Notes: generated by a model not told the origin, from the sequence alone. A DNA stretch of 50,729 nucleotides from Nitrososphaeraceae archaeon (GCA_021325295.1 JAJPHM010000079.1:1-50729); one strand, 5' to 3'; shown: positions 32,669 to 41,387, counted from the stretch's first letter. Numbers and translations: made by a program.

Positions 32669-33705
32669 TCAGCCTCGTCTTCCTTATCCTTATCTTTGTC
32701 TTTTGCTCCCCTCTTTGTCTTGGGTGAATCTGATTCGATATCATCAACACCCTTCTCGTTAACAGTAAATCTGACGTCTGCATATGGATGGTATGGCGAA
32801 TCAATTATCCTTGCTATTCTATCATTGCCTGCTTTCTTTAGGTATATCCTATATGTTGAAGCGTGCCCGATTACGTTCCCTCCTGCAGGTTTTGTTGGGT
32901 CACCAAAGAAGGCATCCGGCGATGATTGTACCTGATTTGTGATCACTATGGCGACATTGTATATTTCTGCGATCCTTACCAATTTGTGCATAATGCCGTT
33001 AAGGCGCTGCTGCCTATCGGCCAGTGTTCCTCTTCCTGCAAATTCGGCTCTATGAAGTGAAATAACGCTATCAATTATTATCATCTTTGCCTTAAAGTCG
33101 TCAATGTACTTTCCTATCGACTTGACAATCAGTTCAAGGTGACTACTGTTGTATGCCTTACATATTGCAATTCTCTTTAAAATTTGCTCTGGGTCCAAAC
33201 CCCTACTTCTTGCAATCTGATCGACTCTCTCCGGTCTAAATGTGCCCTCTGTATCTATCAGTATGACTCCGCCGTCAAGCCCACCTTCCTGCACTGGAAG
33301 CTGGGATGTAACACATAATGTATGACATATCTGGCTCTTGCCGCTTCCAAATTCACCATAGAATTCTGTAATAGCCTGAGTCTCTATTCCCCCTCGTAGC
33401 AGTTCGTCAAGAACTTTGGCCCCTGTGGAACAGCGAAGTAAGGATTTTCTCTTTTCAAGCTCTACGTCTGCAGTAGTAAATTCATTATCCAGCACACCGC
33501 TTTCCCTTAGAAACTTTTGGGCAGCCATGATGAACGTAGCTGCGGTCTCCTTTGAACCACCGATATCTGCACAAAGCTCATCTGGTACTGCGGTAGCCAG
33601 CTCCATAACAGAATTGACACCAGCTTCTCTCATTTTCTTGGCAGTAGTTGGTCCTATACCTTCTATGTCTTCAATTTCCAATTCCAAAATATTATTGTCT
33701 GTCAT
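32665..33705 (-). CDS. radA: DNA repair and recombination protein RadA
   Basis: 346 residues, the archaeal RecA/Rad51. A helix-hairpin-helix N-domain (IEGIGPTTAKKMREAGVNS) is followed by the FTTAD polymerisation motif, Walker A GEFGSGKS, Walker B MIIIDSVISLHRAEF and the L2/ATP-cap VITNQVQSSPDAFFGDPTKPAGGNV. It catalyses strand exchange in recombination repair. The ATG at 33705 is about 30 nt from the TATA-like box at 33731-33740, so it is preferred over the TTG at 33726. The C-terminus is a short Lys/Asp-rich tail. Confidence 0.96.
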   Translation of the reverse strand: MTDNNILELEIEDIEGIGPTTAKKMREAGVNSVMELATAVPDELCADIGGSKETAATFIMAAQKFLRESGVLDNEFTTADVELEKRKSLLRCSTGAKVLDELLRGGIETQAITEFYGEFGSGKSQICHTLCVTSQLPVQEGGLDGGVILIDTEGTFRPERVDQIARSRGLDPEQILKRIAICKAYNSSHLELIVKSIGKYIDDFKAKMIIIDSVISLHRAEFAGRGTLADRQQRLNGIMHKLVRIAEIYNVAIVITNQVQSSPDAFFGDPTKPAGGNVIGHASTYRIYLKKAGNDRIARIIDSPYHPYADVRFTVNEKGVDDIESDSPKTKRGAKDKDKDKEDEAD

Positions 33706-33730
33706 TGCTGCCCTTACCTGCTCCAAAAGT

Positions 33731-33769
33731 CATATTTAACATGTAATACACCCTAGGGGGAGGGGGCCC
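33731..33769 (-). promoter_or_regulatory. radA promoter with C-rich element
   Basis: Minus-strand sense: GGGCCCCCTCCCCC (33756-33769), 15 nt, then GTTAAATATG (33731-33740) as TATA box, then the radA ATG 25 nt further. A near-identical CCCCCTCCCCCC block precedes another leaderless gene at 36.2 kb. Confidence 0.55.
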
Positions 33770-33841
33770 TAGTGCATATCGAAATTCAAAGCATAAAAAG
33801 ATGAAATAATATCAAAAGTGGACTTTATAAAATCAAATCAG

Positions 33842-33877
33842 AAAAAATCAGCTAGGAAAGAAAAGAAATTTCCTAGC
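33842..33877 (-). terminator. Hairpin plus T-tract terminator of the DUF5679 gene
   Basis: Perfect 9-bp stem GCTAGGAAA / TTTCCTAGC (33851-33859 and 33869-33877) with a 9-nt loop, followed in minus-strand sense by six T (33842-33847). It lies 10 nt beyond the stop of the gene at 33888-34112. Confidence 0.7.
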
Positions 33878-33887
33878 AAAACATGGG

Positions 33888-34112
33888 TTACCTTCTTGAT
33901 TTACTTTTTGACTTTCCTTTTGACTTGGCAACAGCCTTCTTTGCCGCCGGCTTTGCCTTTGAGCCGCCGCTACCTCCACCTATCTTGAACATCTTTGTAC
34001 CGCATACAGAACATGTTCCAGATAAGGCAGACCGTCCGTTCTTCATTGTTACCTGCTTTTCCCCCTTCATGTCTCTCTTTGCTTTACACTTTACACAATA
34101 TGCTTGTGTCAA
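33888..34112 (-). CDS. DUF5679 zinc-ribbon-like protein with Lys-rich tail
   Basis: 74 residues. The N-terminal 45 residues fit DUF5679: AYCVKCKAKRDMKGEKQVTMKNGRSALSGTCSVCGTKMFKIG with CxxC and CxxC pairs, a small zinc ribbon found in archaea and chloroflexi. After GGGSGG comes a 24-residue tail of Lys, Ala, Ser and Arg, like a histone-tail or ribosomal-protein extension. It may bind nucleic acid; function is unknown. Upstream is the 12-bp inverted repeat at 34129-34160. Confidence 0.8.
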   Translation of the reverse strand: MTQAYCVKCKAKRDMKGEKQVTMKNGRSALSGTCSVCGTKMFKIGGGSGGSKAKPAAKKAVAKSKGKSKSKSRR

Positions 34113-34128
34113 CGACCTTGTTCACTTG

Positions 34129-34160
34129 TGCTTGGATATAAGAATAGCTATATCCAAGCA
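34129..34160. repeat. Perfect 12-bp inverted repeat upstream of the DUF5679 gene
   Basis: Arms TGCTTGGATATA (34129-34140) and TATATCCAAGCA (34149-34160) around an 8-nt spacer. It begins 16 nt upstream of the start codon, so TATA sequence and operator overlap. Likely regulator-binding palindrome, or a stem in an RNA. Confidence 0.6.
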
Positions 34161-34175
34161 TGATAAAGTCCAAAG

Positions 34176-34487
34176 ATGACCAATTTATAGCCCGATTCTG
34201 TCTAAACTACTCGGATACGCCCAAGATATATTCGGTAAATTTGGAACTTATAGGGAAAAATATACACCAAAGCTTATCCCGCCGCACATAGTTTGCTGAA
34301 TTCGCTGGCTTTCACTAAGGCAATAAATCAGAAATCGGCATTCGTGAAGAGGGAATTTCCATGTGTCGATGCCGATTTTCGCACATCCAGCACACCGCTC
34401 TGCGTTATTCATAAACAGCCGAGTAATTTTATTGTCATCAATTTGATACAGGCGTTCGTATTCATACACGACTAATCCAAGCTTCAT
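34176..34487 (-). other. Unassigned region: candidate structured RNA, or a 79-codon ORF
   Basis: About 330 nt with no confident gene. One minus-strand frame (34248-34487, 79 codons) contains a plausible segment RLFMNNAERCAGCAKIG but then degenerates. The same strand has a strong hairpin with 10-bp arms AAATCGGCAT / ATGCCGATTT and, near its 3' end, GACAGAATCGGGCT followed by ATA, close to the conserved 3' block of RNase P RNA (GACAGAAYCCGGCT). A GATGAC / GTCATC pairing could close a helix. The matching conserved 5' block was not found, so RNase P RNA is a weak idea. Confidence 0.3.
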
Positions 34488-34509
34488 ACAAGCGTAAGAT
34501 TAGTATACT

Positions 34510-35397
34510 TTGACATCGTTTTATGACATAATCAACGCGAAACTAGAATTGACAGGAGATGCAGGACACCTAACTCAGAATATAGAAGAGCTTGGATGGG
34601 ACGGGCTTGTCAACCTAAAGCGTAAGCTATCAGATGAGCTTAAGGATCTGACCGATAAGGTCATTAATATAGATAGAAACCAGATGCAAGCTATTAACAA
34701 TAGGATCAGGGAAAAGAAGAACCTGGTTGATACGCTGTCAGAAAAAGCAAAGAAAATACGCTCTCAAATAGATGATTGCAATTCTAAACTTCTCATTACC
34801 AGTCAAAAGGTCGCCCAAGCTAAGGATTTCCTCAGTATGATGGAATCGAGAATTCCTGCAGAAAGGCAGGAGGATCTGTTGCGTGCTATTGAAGTTGATC
34901 AAAAATTAATAGAGGAAAAACAGTTCAAAGGAGAACGCGGAAAAGGCGAAATTCTTTCGAGGATCAAAGAAGCAACCATGAAACTAGAGGCTATCAAAGC
35001 TATCCAAACAATCAAAAGCCAGCAATCAGAGCTTCACAAAGAGGCTACGGCAATAAACGACTTGCTGAAGATTCTTGAAAGGGAGCGCGAATCAATAAGG
35101 CAGGAAATCGTGCAGGCAAATAATTCGATAGACATGGCATATGAATCGAAGCGTCAGCTTGCATCAGAGCGCGCCTTGTATCTTGAAAGATACGACCACA
35201 CAGTTGCAAAGTTTGATGCCATAAACAGCCGACTGGATGCCATGGCCAGTATGAGGAAAAAACAGATGCACGAGTATGGGCCTGGACTTCCACAGGATGC
35301 CCTCTTTAAGGTAAAAGAAATGGCAAGGAAAAAGCTGGAATCTGGCTCAAAGCTAAGTTTTGATGAACTGAAGCTTCTTTACAACGATAGTGACTAG
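34510..35397 (+). CDS. Coiled-coil protein of unknown function
   Basis: 295 residues, almost entirely heptad-rich coiled coil from residue 30 to 250, with no membrane segment and no catalytic motif. Example segment: LVDTLSEKAKKIRSQIDDC. A compact C-terminal helix region (RKKLESGSKLSFDELKLLYNDSD) follows. It resembles archaeal coiled-coil proteins with SMC/Rad50-like helices but without ATPase domains, so it might be structural or a scaffold. Starts at TTG 34510 with TTAGTATACTTTG-like promoter DNA just before it. The HExxH gene follows 113 nt downstream. Confidence 0.75.
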   Translation: MTSFYDIINAKLELTGDAGHLTQNIEELGWDGLVNLKRKLSDELKDLTDKVINIDRNQMQAINNRIREKKNLVDTLSEKAKKIRSQIDDCNSKLLITSQKVAQAKDFLSMMESRIPAERQEDLLRAIEVDQKLIEEKQFKGERGKGEILSRIKEATMKLEAIKAIQTIKSQQSELHKEATAINDLLKILERERESIRQEIVQANNSIDMAYESKRQLASERALYLERYDHTVAKFDAINSRLDAMASMRKKQMHEYGPGLPQDALFKVKEMARKKLESGSKLSFDELKLLYNDSD

Positions 35398-35510
35398 CAG
35401 ATCAACCTGATACGATGGCACAAGAGAAGACCCAGATAATTGTTTTTTATCTTATTGAGTCATTTTTTCTATCTATTCTTATATTATTAAAGCAATGTAG
35501 AGAATATGCC

Positions 35511-35834
35511 ATGGCTATAAGCGATTTTGCAATTGCATGTAGTCTGGACGAATCTCCCCCATACTTTACATACCATGGCGATACAATGTTAATAGTCCAG
35601 TCAAAACTTCATGCTCAGACAAACCAGAATAGTTTTGGTTTTATAGAACCATTCATTGAGGCTCTGATATCGCATGAGACAATTCATGTAGTGATAAAAA
35701 AGGTGGAAGGCGAGACTGAGTCAGATTCCCTTGATGATATAGAGGTGCTTGTAGAGCATAATGGTATGCGCTTTCAAGTTACATTAAACAATATGCTATT
35801 TGCCAACGACAAATCAGGCATTGTACTACCCTGA
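35511..35834 (+). CDS. Small protein with HExxH zinc-protease-like motif
   Basis: 107 residues. SHETIHVVIKK contains a HExxH (HETIH, residues 55-59), with an upstream helix FIEPFIEALI as expected for a minimal zincin. No third ligand can be assigned (His of VEHNG, residues about 82-83, is a candidate). The ATG at 35511 follows a TATA-like TTATATTATTAAAG by about 30 nt, whereas an in-frame ATG at 35415 would add a hydrophobic 32-residue start. Function is inferred only from the motif. Confidence 0.55.
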   Translation: MAISDFAIACSLDESPPYFTYHGDTMLIVQSKLHAQTNQNSFGFIEPFIEALISHETIHVVIKKVEGETESDSLDDIEVLVEHNGMRFQVTLNNMLFANDKSGIVLP

Positions 35835-35854
35835 TGCCCAGATTTGCCACACCA

Positions 35855-36199
35855 TTACTCTCTTTTGACCAATATATAATGCGGCATCTGGGAAAGCGTT
35901 GCAGGATAGGATGTTTGATAGTCCCACCCAAGTGCAAGTAGTTTCTTTGCCTCCTCAATGGTAGTGACTGTAGCTATATCTACAATCCTTCGACGTCGGA
36001 AAGAGGCTCTTGCCGTCACTTGGTGTTTATGTTCAGTTCCGTCTTCGTTTACAAGTCTCCAGATAGCTTTGCCCGTTGAGAAATCTTCTCCAGCTTTTTC
36101 AAAGCCAATTTGCTGCCCTGGAAACCCTGCTGCCTTGCATCTATTACACTCTTGCATCTTTTTTTGCGGTTTTGATGCTTCCGCGTGAACTGCTGACAT
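35855..36199 (-). CDS. Conserved hypothetical protein with CxxC
   Basis: 114 residues, unrecognised. A polar N-terminus carries one CxxC (ECNRCKAAGF), then WRLVNEDGTEHKHQ and a basic RRRR segment, and a C-terminal alpha/beta part EEAKKLLALGWDYQTSYPATLSQMPHYIL. It is probably a small nucleic-acid- or metal-binding protein. The ATG at 36199 lies about 29 nt from the TATA box at 36222-36233 and is leaderless. Convergent with the HExxH gene. Confidence 0.65.
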   Translation of the reverse strand: MSAVHAEASKPQKKMQECNRCKAAGFPGQQIGFEKAGEDFSTGKAIWRLVNEDGTEHKHQVTARASFRRRRIVDIATVTTIEEAKKLLALGWDYQTSYPATLSQMPHYILVKRE

Positions 36200-36221
36200 G
36201 TATGCCTATCGGTAGAATCAT

Positions 36222-36256
36222 CTAATAAAATATGGATAACCTTGGGGGGAGGGGGC
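36222..36256 (-). promoter_or_regulatory. Promoter with TATA box and C-rich element
   Basis: Minus sense: GCCCCCTCCCCCC (36244-36256) then, 10 nt on, ATATTTTATTA (36223-36233) as TATA box, then the ATG at 36199. The C-rich block is shared with the radA promoter. Confidence 0.55.
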
Positions 36257-36496
36257 ATAAGATAATTTTTGCCTGCTCAAATACACTTTGTGATGACGAG
36301 ATAGTCAATTTAGCCAGCATAGCTTGCGCCTAAAGCAAGGGCATTAATTGGCCGGAAACATAATGCAAAGACTGTCAATTGTCTGTGTTCATTAGCAATT
36401 AGCCGTTTATGTCGATAAGTAGACTGACGAATAATACGGCTGACCCCACGAGCAAAAAGAACAAGGGAAAAAATAAGGGTTTAACGCTATTAGCTG

Positions 36497-36862
36497 ATGG
36501 CAAGCATGGCTGAATTTAAGCAAGTTATAGTAGTAAGAAAGGATCTAGGAATGGGACTGGGTAAGATAGCCGCGCAGGTAGCCCATGCTGCAGTAATGGG
36601 GGCTGAAAGGACAAGGGAAAAGAATCCTCAACTTTTCAAATCATGGATGGCTGAAGGTCAGGCAAAAGTAGTAGTAAGAGTTGGCAGCTTAGAAGAGTTA
36701 TTGGAAATAAGAAGGCAAGCAGAAACACTGCACTTGTCTATAGCCCAAGTTCAAGATAGTGGACTGACCCAGATCCCTCCAGGAACGGTAACATGTCTTG
36801 CATTAGGCCCAGTCAAGTCCGAGCTCGTTGACAAGATTACAAGCAAATTAAAGTTACTCTAG
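36497..36862 (+). CDS. pth2: Peptidyl-tRNA hydrolase Pth2
   Basis: 121 residues with the Pth2 signature: KQVIVVRKDLGMGLGKIAAQVAHAAVMGAER at the start, and LSIAQVQDSGLTQIPPGTVTCLALGP near the end. It recycles peptidyl-tRNAs in archaea. Two in-frame ATGs (36497 and 36506) are possible. Upstream is a 297-nt divergent spacer with no gene, in which I saw only a short GCTTGC/GCAAG hairpin. Confidence 0.95.
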   Translation: MASMAEFKQVIVVRKDLGMGLGKIAAQVAHAAVMGAERTREKNPQLFKSWMAEGQAKVVVRVGSLEELLEIRRQAETLHLSIAQVQDSGLTQIPPGTVTCLALGPVKSELVDKITSKLKLL

Positions 36863-37776
36863 TTTCTGCTCAATAAAATAACTCCAGAGATTACGGCTAT
36901 CGTGGCTATGGCTTGGAGTATACTTATTGCCTCCCCCAGTACTGCTGCCGCGATTATAATTCCAAAAATTGGGGTCATAGAAAACATAGACATAGTTTTT
37001 ACTGTCCCAATTCTTTTCATGCCTTCAAGAAACAGAAGAAGCGCTCCGCCAAATCCCGATATCGCGACAGCCGTTATCGTAAGCCAGACAGTATAGCTTA
37101 TTCCAGCCAGAGCGGAGCCATTTCCCAGAAAAATTGCTATCGCAAGCAAAACAATGCCACCTATCAGAGACTTGAGCATGGCTATTTTTGCCGGGCTTGA
37201 ATCGGGGCTTTTTATCAGCAATTTTCTGCTAACGTTATTATCTATTGCCCAACAAAACATTGCCAAAAGGATCATAACATTGCCTGCCTTGAGCTCGAGC
37301 AGACTTGAAGATATTTTGATATTGGTAGTAGCCACCAAAAGCCCGGCAACAACAAGTATAATCGCAAATATTCCGATCTTACCCTTTGGTTTTTCTCCAA
37401 AAAATAGGGATGAAAGGATTATTGTAAATATTACTTCACCATTTGTAAGTATTGACGCGTCAGAGGCGGCCGTCTGCTTCAAACCGTAAAAAAGAAGGAC
37501 AGGAGCAATAACTGCGCCAAGAATCGTGATTATCATCAAGTAATAATAGTCCCCAGTGGCAAGGCGAAAAGATGCCTTCGCAAATGGTACAAGCGCCGCC
37601 CCAGAAATTACATAAATCACTGCAGAAAGCAACAGAGGATCTACTATAGAAAGTGGAAGCTTTGCCAACGTAAAGGCAGAACCAAAGAGCGCCGATGCAG
37701 CAAGTACAGATGCATATCCAAAATAAGAGCTGCGTGTGTCTTTACTTGGTTCTGTCCTTTCCTGCGGCATTTGCAA
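36859..37776 (-). CDS. EamA/DMT-family transporter
   Basis: 305 residues with ten predicted membrane helices in two five-helix EamA repeats (SALFGSAFTLAKLPLSIVDPLLLSAVIY and LAMFCWAIDNNVSRKLLI). Drug/metabolite transporters export amino acids or other small metabolites; the substrate is not inferable. Its stop overlaps the pth2 stop (convergent). Confidence 0.85.
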   Translation of the reverse strand: MQMPQERTEPSKDTRSSYFGYASVLAASALFGSAFTLAKLPLSIVDPLLLSAVIYVISGAALVPFAKASFRLATGDYYYLMIITILGAVIAPVLLFYGLKQTAASDASILTNGEVIFTIILSSLFFGEKPKGKIGIFAIILVVAGLLVATTNIKISSSLLELKAGNVMILLAMFCWAIDNNVSRKLLIKSPDSSPAKIAMLKSLIGGIVLLAIAIFLGNGSALAGISYTVWLTITAVAISGFGGALLLFLEGMKRIGTVKTMSMFSMTPIFGIIIAAAVLGEAISILQAIATIAVISGVILLSRN

Positions 37777-37950
37777 ACAGAAGGCCTGACAAGGCGTTAT
37801 TTGTTTTTGTCTGAATCAAACTGTACTAAATATCTCTCAGTAAGCGATAGAATTGGACGAATTATGAATTACCATGATATTTGTATGGCGGTTGCCTTCA
37901 ATTAGAAGCCTCGACAAGAGATATATCTCGGCAGCGAAGTCTGCATTATA

Positions 37951-39690
37951 TTGGAAGAAAATAGAAAAGATAGTAGAAAAGATCCAGATTCAGGCCCAAA
38001 CTCTGGCCTTACTTCTGGCCCAAAATCTTCCAAAAAAATCATAATTTACGCAATAATAGGCATAATTGCAGTGGTAGCTGTGTCTCTTGTTACCTTTACA
38101 GGTAGCGGAAACAACTCCAGCCTAACGTCACTTGGAGGCCAAGCAAATTCCGGCTCTGGAACCGCATTACTTGGACAGCAAAGTGGTCAAGTAATCCAAG
38201 ACACAAATTCCAGCCAGCAGCAATTGCAGTCGTTTCGTGACGTATTCTGCGGAAACCAATCAGAGCCTAATTCCACTGCCTATGTCAGAGAAATCAAACT
38301 GCCAAGCTCTTGCGAAATGCCCCTTGGAATAACTGTTTACAGAGACACGGTATGGTATATATCCACAAAGCAGGGTCTCTTGGGCATATATAATATCACG
38401 TCGCAAAGATTCGTCCAAGAATACAGGATCCCCGGGTGGGGTACAAGTCAGGATTCTGCGGCTTTTCCACCACAAGTATGGGCGCTAAAGATTGACAAGC
38501 AAGGCAACATCTGGTTTACAGATGAACGCGACACGATATGGAAGTTTTCAATGACTGCCAAGACTTTTGAAAAATATGTGGTTCCAAGTGCGGGCGGCAC
38601 ATTTGGCGCATCATACCCTGTTTCTCTTGACTTTGATTCTGCAGGCAACATTTACTTTGTCGGAGTACACTCACCTACGTTGTGGTTTGGAAAAATTAGC
38701 GAGATGAAGAACGGCACTTCACAAGGTCTTTCGGCAATACCATTGCCACTCGAAGGCTTTGCCAGTATTGACAAGGATCTTATAAGCACTGGGTCGGTAA
38801 CTGTCGATAATAATAGGAATGTAGTTTGGGTCACCGCCCTTGCCTTCCAGCAGAAGGGCCAGATCTTCAGATACGACATTGACAAGAAGACATTTGATGT
38901 ATACAATCTTTCTGACAATTTAACATCACCAGTTGGTTCTACCCTCGATAGCAACGGAAACCTTTGGGTTACAGATCACGGTACCAGTACCTTTTTCAAG
39001 CTCGACCCTTCAAGCGGTAAAATTACAGAGTACGTAACTTCTGTTGCTTCTTCCAAGATATACGGCGGCACTACTCCATCTGATGCATATACGCTACCAT
39101 ACTGGATAGAAAAAGGACCGACTGCCACAATATGGCTCAATGAACATGAAGGTAACAAGATCGCAGTATTTGACCCAGCAAAATCAACTCTTGTCGAATA
39201 CTGGATTCCATCGCAGAACAAGTTTTTCTCAAAATGTCCGGATGGTAGTCCGACATGTGGGGTTGCTAATGCTTTACAATTTTCTGTGGGTGAGAATAAC
39301 CAAGTATGGTTCTCAGAATGGACTGAAAACAAGATAGGCACAGTTGATACTCAAAAACTAATTCCCTTCTCTGTTTCAACTTCGACACAGAATGTAACGG
39401 TGGCGAGAGGAGATAGCACTGAAATAAAGGTAACAATTGAAGATGCAGGTGCCAACAGCATCAGCGTCAAGATGATTGCATCAGGCTCTTTCACTCCTAA
39501 CGCTCAGTTTGGCAACAGCACAGGGACATATAGTGAGGAATCAGCCACAATAGACCCCGGAAATTCAAAGCAAGTCTCCTTTATCTTTACTCCTGCACGA
39601 GATCTAAAGCCAGGCCAATATATGATGATGCTTGGTGCATCAGATGATGATGTCAGTTACCTTAAGGCAGTAACAGTCAACGTAACATAA
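37951..39690 (+). CDS. Membrane-anchored beta-propeller protein, Vgb-like, with Ig-like C-terminal domain
   Basis: 579 residues. A polar N-terminal tail is followed by a membrane helix at about 29-48 (KIIIYAIIGIIAVVAVSLVTF), so the rest is outside. Residues about 100-470 form a propeller of the virginiamycin-B-lyase/NHL type with repeats such as GNIWFTDERDTIWKF and GNLWVTDHGTSTFFKLDPSSG. The last 110 residues (FSVSTSTQNVTVARGDSTEI) look like an Ig-type beta sandwich. No lyase activity is implied; surface binding is likelier. Starts at TTG 37951. Confidence 0.85.
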   Translation: MEENRKDSRKDPDSGPNSGLTSGPKSSKKIIIYAIIGIIAVVAVSLVTFTGSGNNSSLTSLGGQANSGSGTALLGQQSGQVIQDTNSSQQQLQSFRDVFCGNQSEPNSTAYVREIKLPSSCEMPLGITVYRDTVWYISTKQGLLGIYNITSQRFVQEYRIPGWGTSQDSAAFPPQVWALKIDKQGNIWFTDERDTIWKFSMTAKTFEKYVVPSAGGTFGASYPVSLDFDSAGNIYFVGVHSPTLWFGKISEMKNGTSQGLSAIPLPLEGFASIDKDLISTGSVTVDNNRNVVWVTALAFQQKGQIFRYDIDKKTFDVYNLSDNLTSPVGSTLDSNGNLWVTDHGTSTFFKLDPSSGKITEYVTSVASSKIYGGTTPSDAYTLPYWIEKGPTATIWLNEHEGNKIAVFDPAKSTLVEYWIPSQNKFFSKCPDGSPTCGVANALQFSVGENNQVWFSEWTENKIGTVDTQKLIPFSVSTSTQNVTVARGDSTEIKVTIEDAGANSISVKMIASGSFTPNAQFGNSTGTYSEESATIDPGNSKQVSFIFTPARDLKPGQYMMMLGASDDDVSYLKAVTVNVT

Positions 39691-39896
39691 TGCAAGATGA
39701 CTAGCTTGCATTCACCATTTTTTACTATAAGTCATCTCATAGACATCTGTACAAGGCAATAGTTCTACGATTACTCGCAGATCAGCATAAAATACGCCTC
39801 CACAGAGAATTTTTCTGTATTGAGATTATTTATGAGAGGAGTTCTAGTTATTGCATTTGAGGACACCGGTCTTACCCGTGAGCTTCCAGCTAGAGC

Positions 39897-41096
39897 CTAT
39901 TTCTTGTCCAAGACAAGAATGCCAGGCATTTCATCTCCTGCCAAGTATCTCAGAGTAGCACCTCCGCCGGTCGACACATGACTTACTTCTCCTTCAGACA
40001 CCCCTGCTCTTTTTATGGCCTCAAGCGTATCACCGCCGCCTATCAGGGTTTTAGAGCCTCTCCAAAATGCCAGTGCCATGCTTCTTGCTATGTTAACTGT
40101 CCCATTTGCAAAGAGCCCTACTTCAAATAAGCCCATTGGACCGTTCCAAAAGATCATGCCCGAGCCTTTGCTTCCAAGCTCAGCTGAATATTGTTCTGCG
40201 GTTTCGTTTCCTATATCAAAGCCTGACATGCCATCTGGTATATCTCCCTTTACAAGCACTGCAGAATTATCCTTTGGCGAATGGGCAACCACATGATCCG
40301 TCGGCAGCATTATCTTGTCGCCAAATGATGAAAGCGCTCTTGTAACCCACGACAGGTGCTCGTGGTCTATAGGAGAGTTCCCAGTCCTGATTCCTTTTGC
40401 TTTGAGGAAAGTATATGCTGCCGCTCCTCCTACAATGGCTCTATCTGCCTTGGGCAAGAGGTGTTCAAGGGCACCTATCTTATCCTTTATCTTTGCTCCA
40501 CCAATAACCAAAGTAAAAGGCTTGATAGGATTTTCTTTCATCATAGAAAGGTATTCCACTTCTTTGGCCAAGTTAAATCCCGCTAGACGTTTATCAAACA
40601 TCTTTGCAGCGCCATAGGTAGAGGCATGCTTCCTGTGAGAAGTACTGAATGCGTCATTTACATATATCTCTGCCAGTGACGCAAGCTGTTTGCAAAATTC
40701 AGGGCTATTTGCTTCCTCACCTTGATAGAATCTCAAGTTCTCAAGAAGCATGATCTGGCCGCTTGACATGTTTGCAATCTCCTTCTTCACGCTGTCTCCA
40801 ACACAATCCTTAACAAAGCGAATAGAAGTACTTGAGCGCAGTATTTCTGAGAGCCGCCTAGCAACAGGGGCCAGTGAAAGATTTGCATCAGGGCCACTTG
40901 GCCTTCCCAAGTGTGAGGCCAAGATCACCTTTGCCCCACGCTTTGTTAGATACTCAATCGTTGGAATGGACATTCTAATTCTATAGTCTTCTCCGACTGA
41001 ACCGTTATTGACACTTACGTTGAAATCCACCCTTATCAGAACAGCCTTGGCTGCATAATTTCGGTCTTCAAGATCTGAAATGGTTTTCAGTTTCAA
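39897..41096 (-). CDS. pgk: Phosphoglycerate kinase
   Basis: 399 residues. VLIRVDFNVSVNNGSVGEDYRI with ILASHLGRPSG is the N-terminal substrate domain; FTLVIGGAKIKDKIGALEHLLPKADRAIVGGA and FWNGPMGLFE with GGGDTLEAI form the nucleotide domain. It interconverts 1,3-bisphosphoglycerate and 3-phosphoglycerate, next step from GAPDH. Monocistronic by appearance. Confidence 0.95.
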   Translation of the reverse strand: MKLKTISDLEDRNYAAKAVLIRVDFNVSVNNGSVGEDYRIRMSIPTIEYLTKRGAKVILASHLGRPSGPDANLSLAPVARRLSEILRSSTSIRFVKDCVGDSVKKEIANMSSGQIMLLENLRFYQGEEANSPEFCKQLASLAEIYVNDAFSTSHRKHASTYGAAKMFDKRLAGFNLAKEVEYLSMMKENPIKPFTLVIGGAKIKDKIGALEHLLPKADRAIVGGAAAYTFLKAKGIRTGNSPIDHEHLSWVTRALSSFGDKIMLPTDHVVAHSPKDNSAVLVKGDIPDGMSGFDIGNETAEQYSAELGSKGSGMIFWNGPMGLFEVGLFANGTVNIARSMALAFWRGSKTLIGGGDTLEAIKRAGVSEGEVSHVSTGGGATLRYLAGDEMPGILVLDKK

Positions 41097-41177
41097 CTGC
41101 CTAATTCAACCATTGATTATTTTTGGGGTTAATTTAACTTGTGAAGTCACCTCCAGGCAGATTTAATATTTTTGTGA

Positions 41178-41387
41178 ATGAATGATGCAGATAAAACGTG
41201 GCTATCAGATGGTTTTGCTGAAGTGACTTTCTTACCTATTCCTAGCCGTCATGTTCAGAAGGATATCTTGCCTACCGCCCACTCTGAAGTAGTAATGTAC
41301 ACGAGTCACAACCTACAACATCATATTTATCGCAGATTCAAGAAACATTTTCCTTACATATTGCGCATGTTGGCTACTGTCAGATAA
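41178..41387 (+). CDS. Hypothetical small protein (weakly supported)
   Basis: A 69-residue frame in a 435-nt gap between pgk and the DUF929 gene. It contains no known motif, is His-rich and basic near its end (HHIYRRFKKHFPYILRML), and has a TATA-like AGATTTAATATT close upstream. It could be a real small gene or a fragment; the remaining DNA up to 41532 holds nothing recognisable. Confidence 0.3.
   Translation: MNDADKTWLSDGFAEVTFLPIPSRHVQKDILPTAHSEVVMYTSHNLQHHIYRRFKKHFPYILRMLATVR

Noticed and set aside
32580-32762. Open frame bridging trpD and radA ends
   Set aside because: Shadow of two well-supported convergent genes in other frames.
34248-34487. Confident protein gene on the minus strand (79 codons)
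   Set aside because: No family, poor C-terminal part, and overlap with hairpin structures; kept only as an unassigned region.
36285-36440. GTGATGA as a C box of a guide RNA in the spacer before pth2
   Set aside because: No CTGA box within the expected distance.
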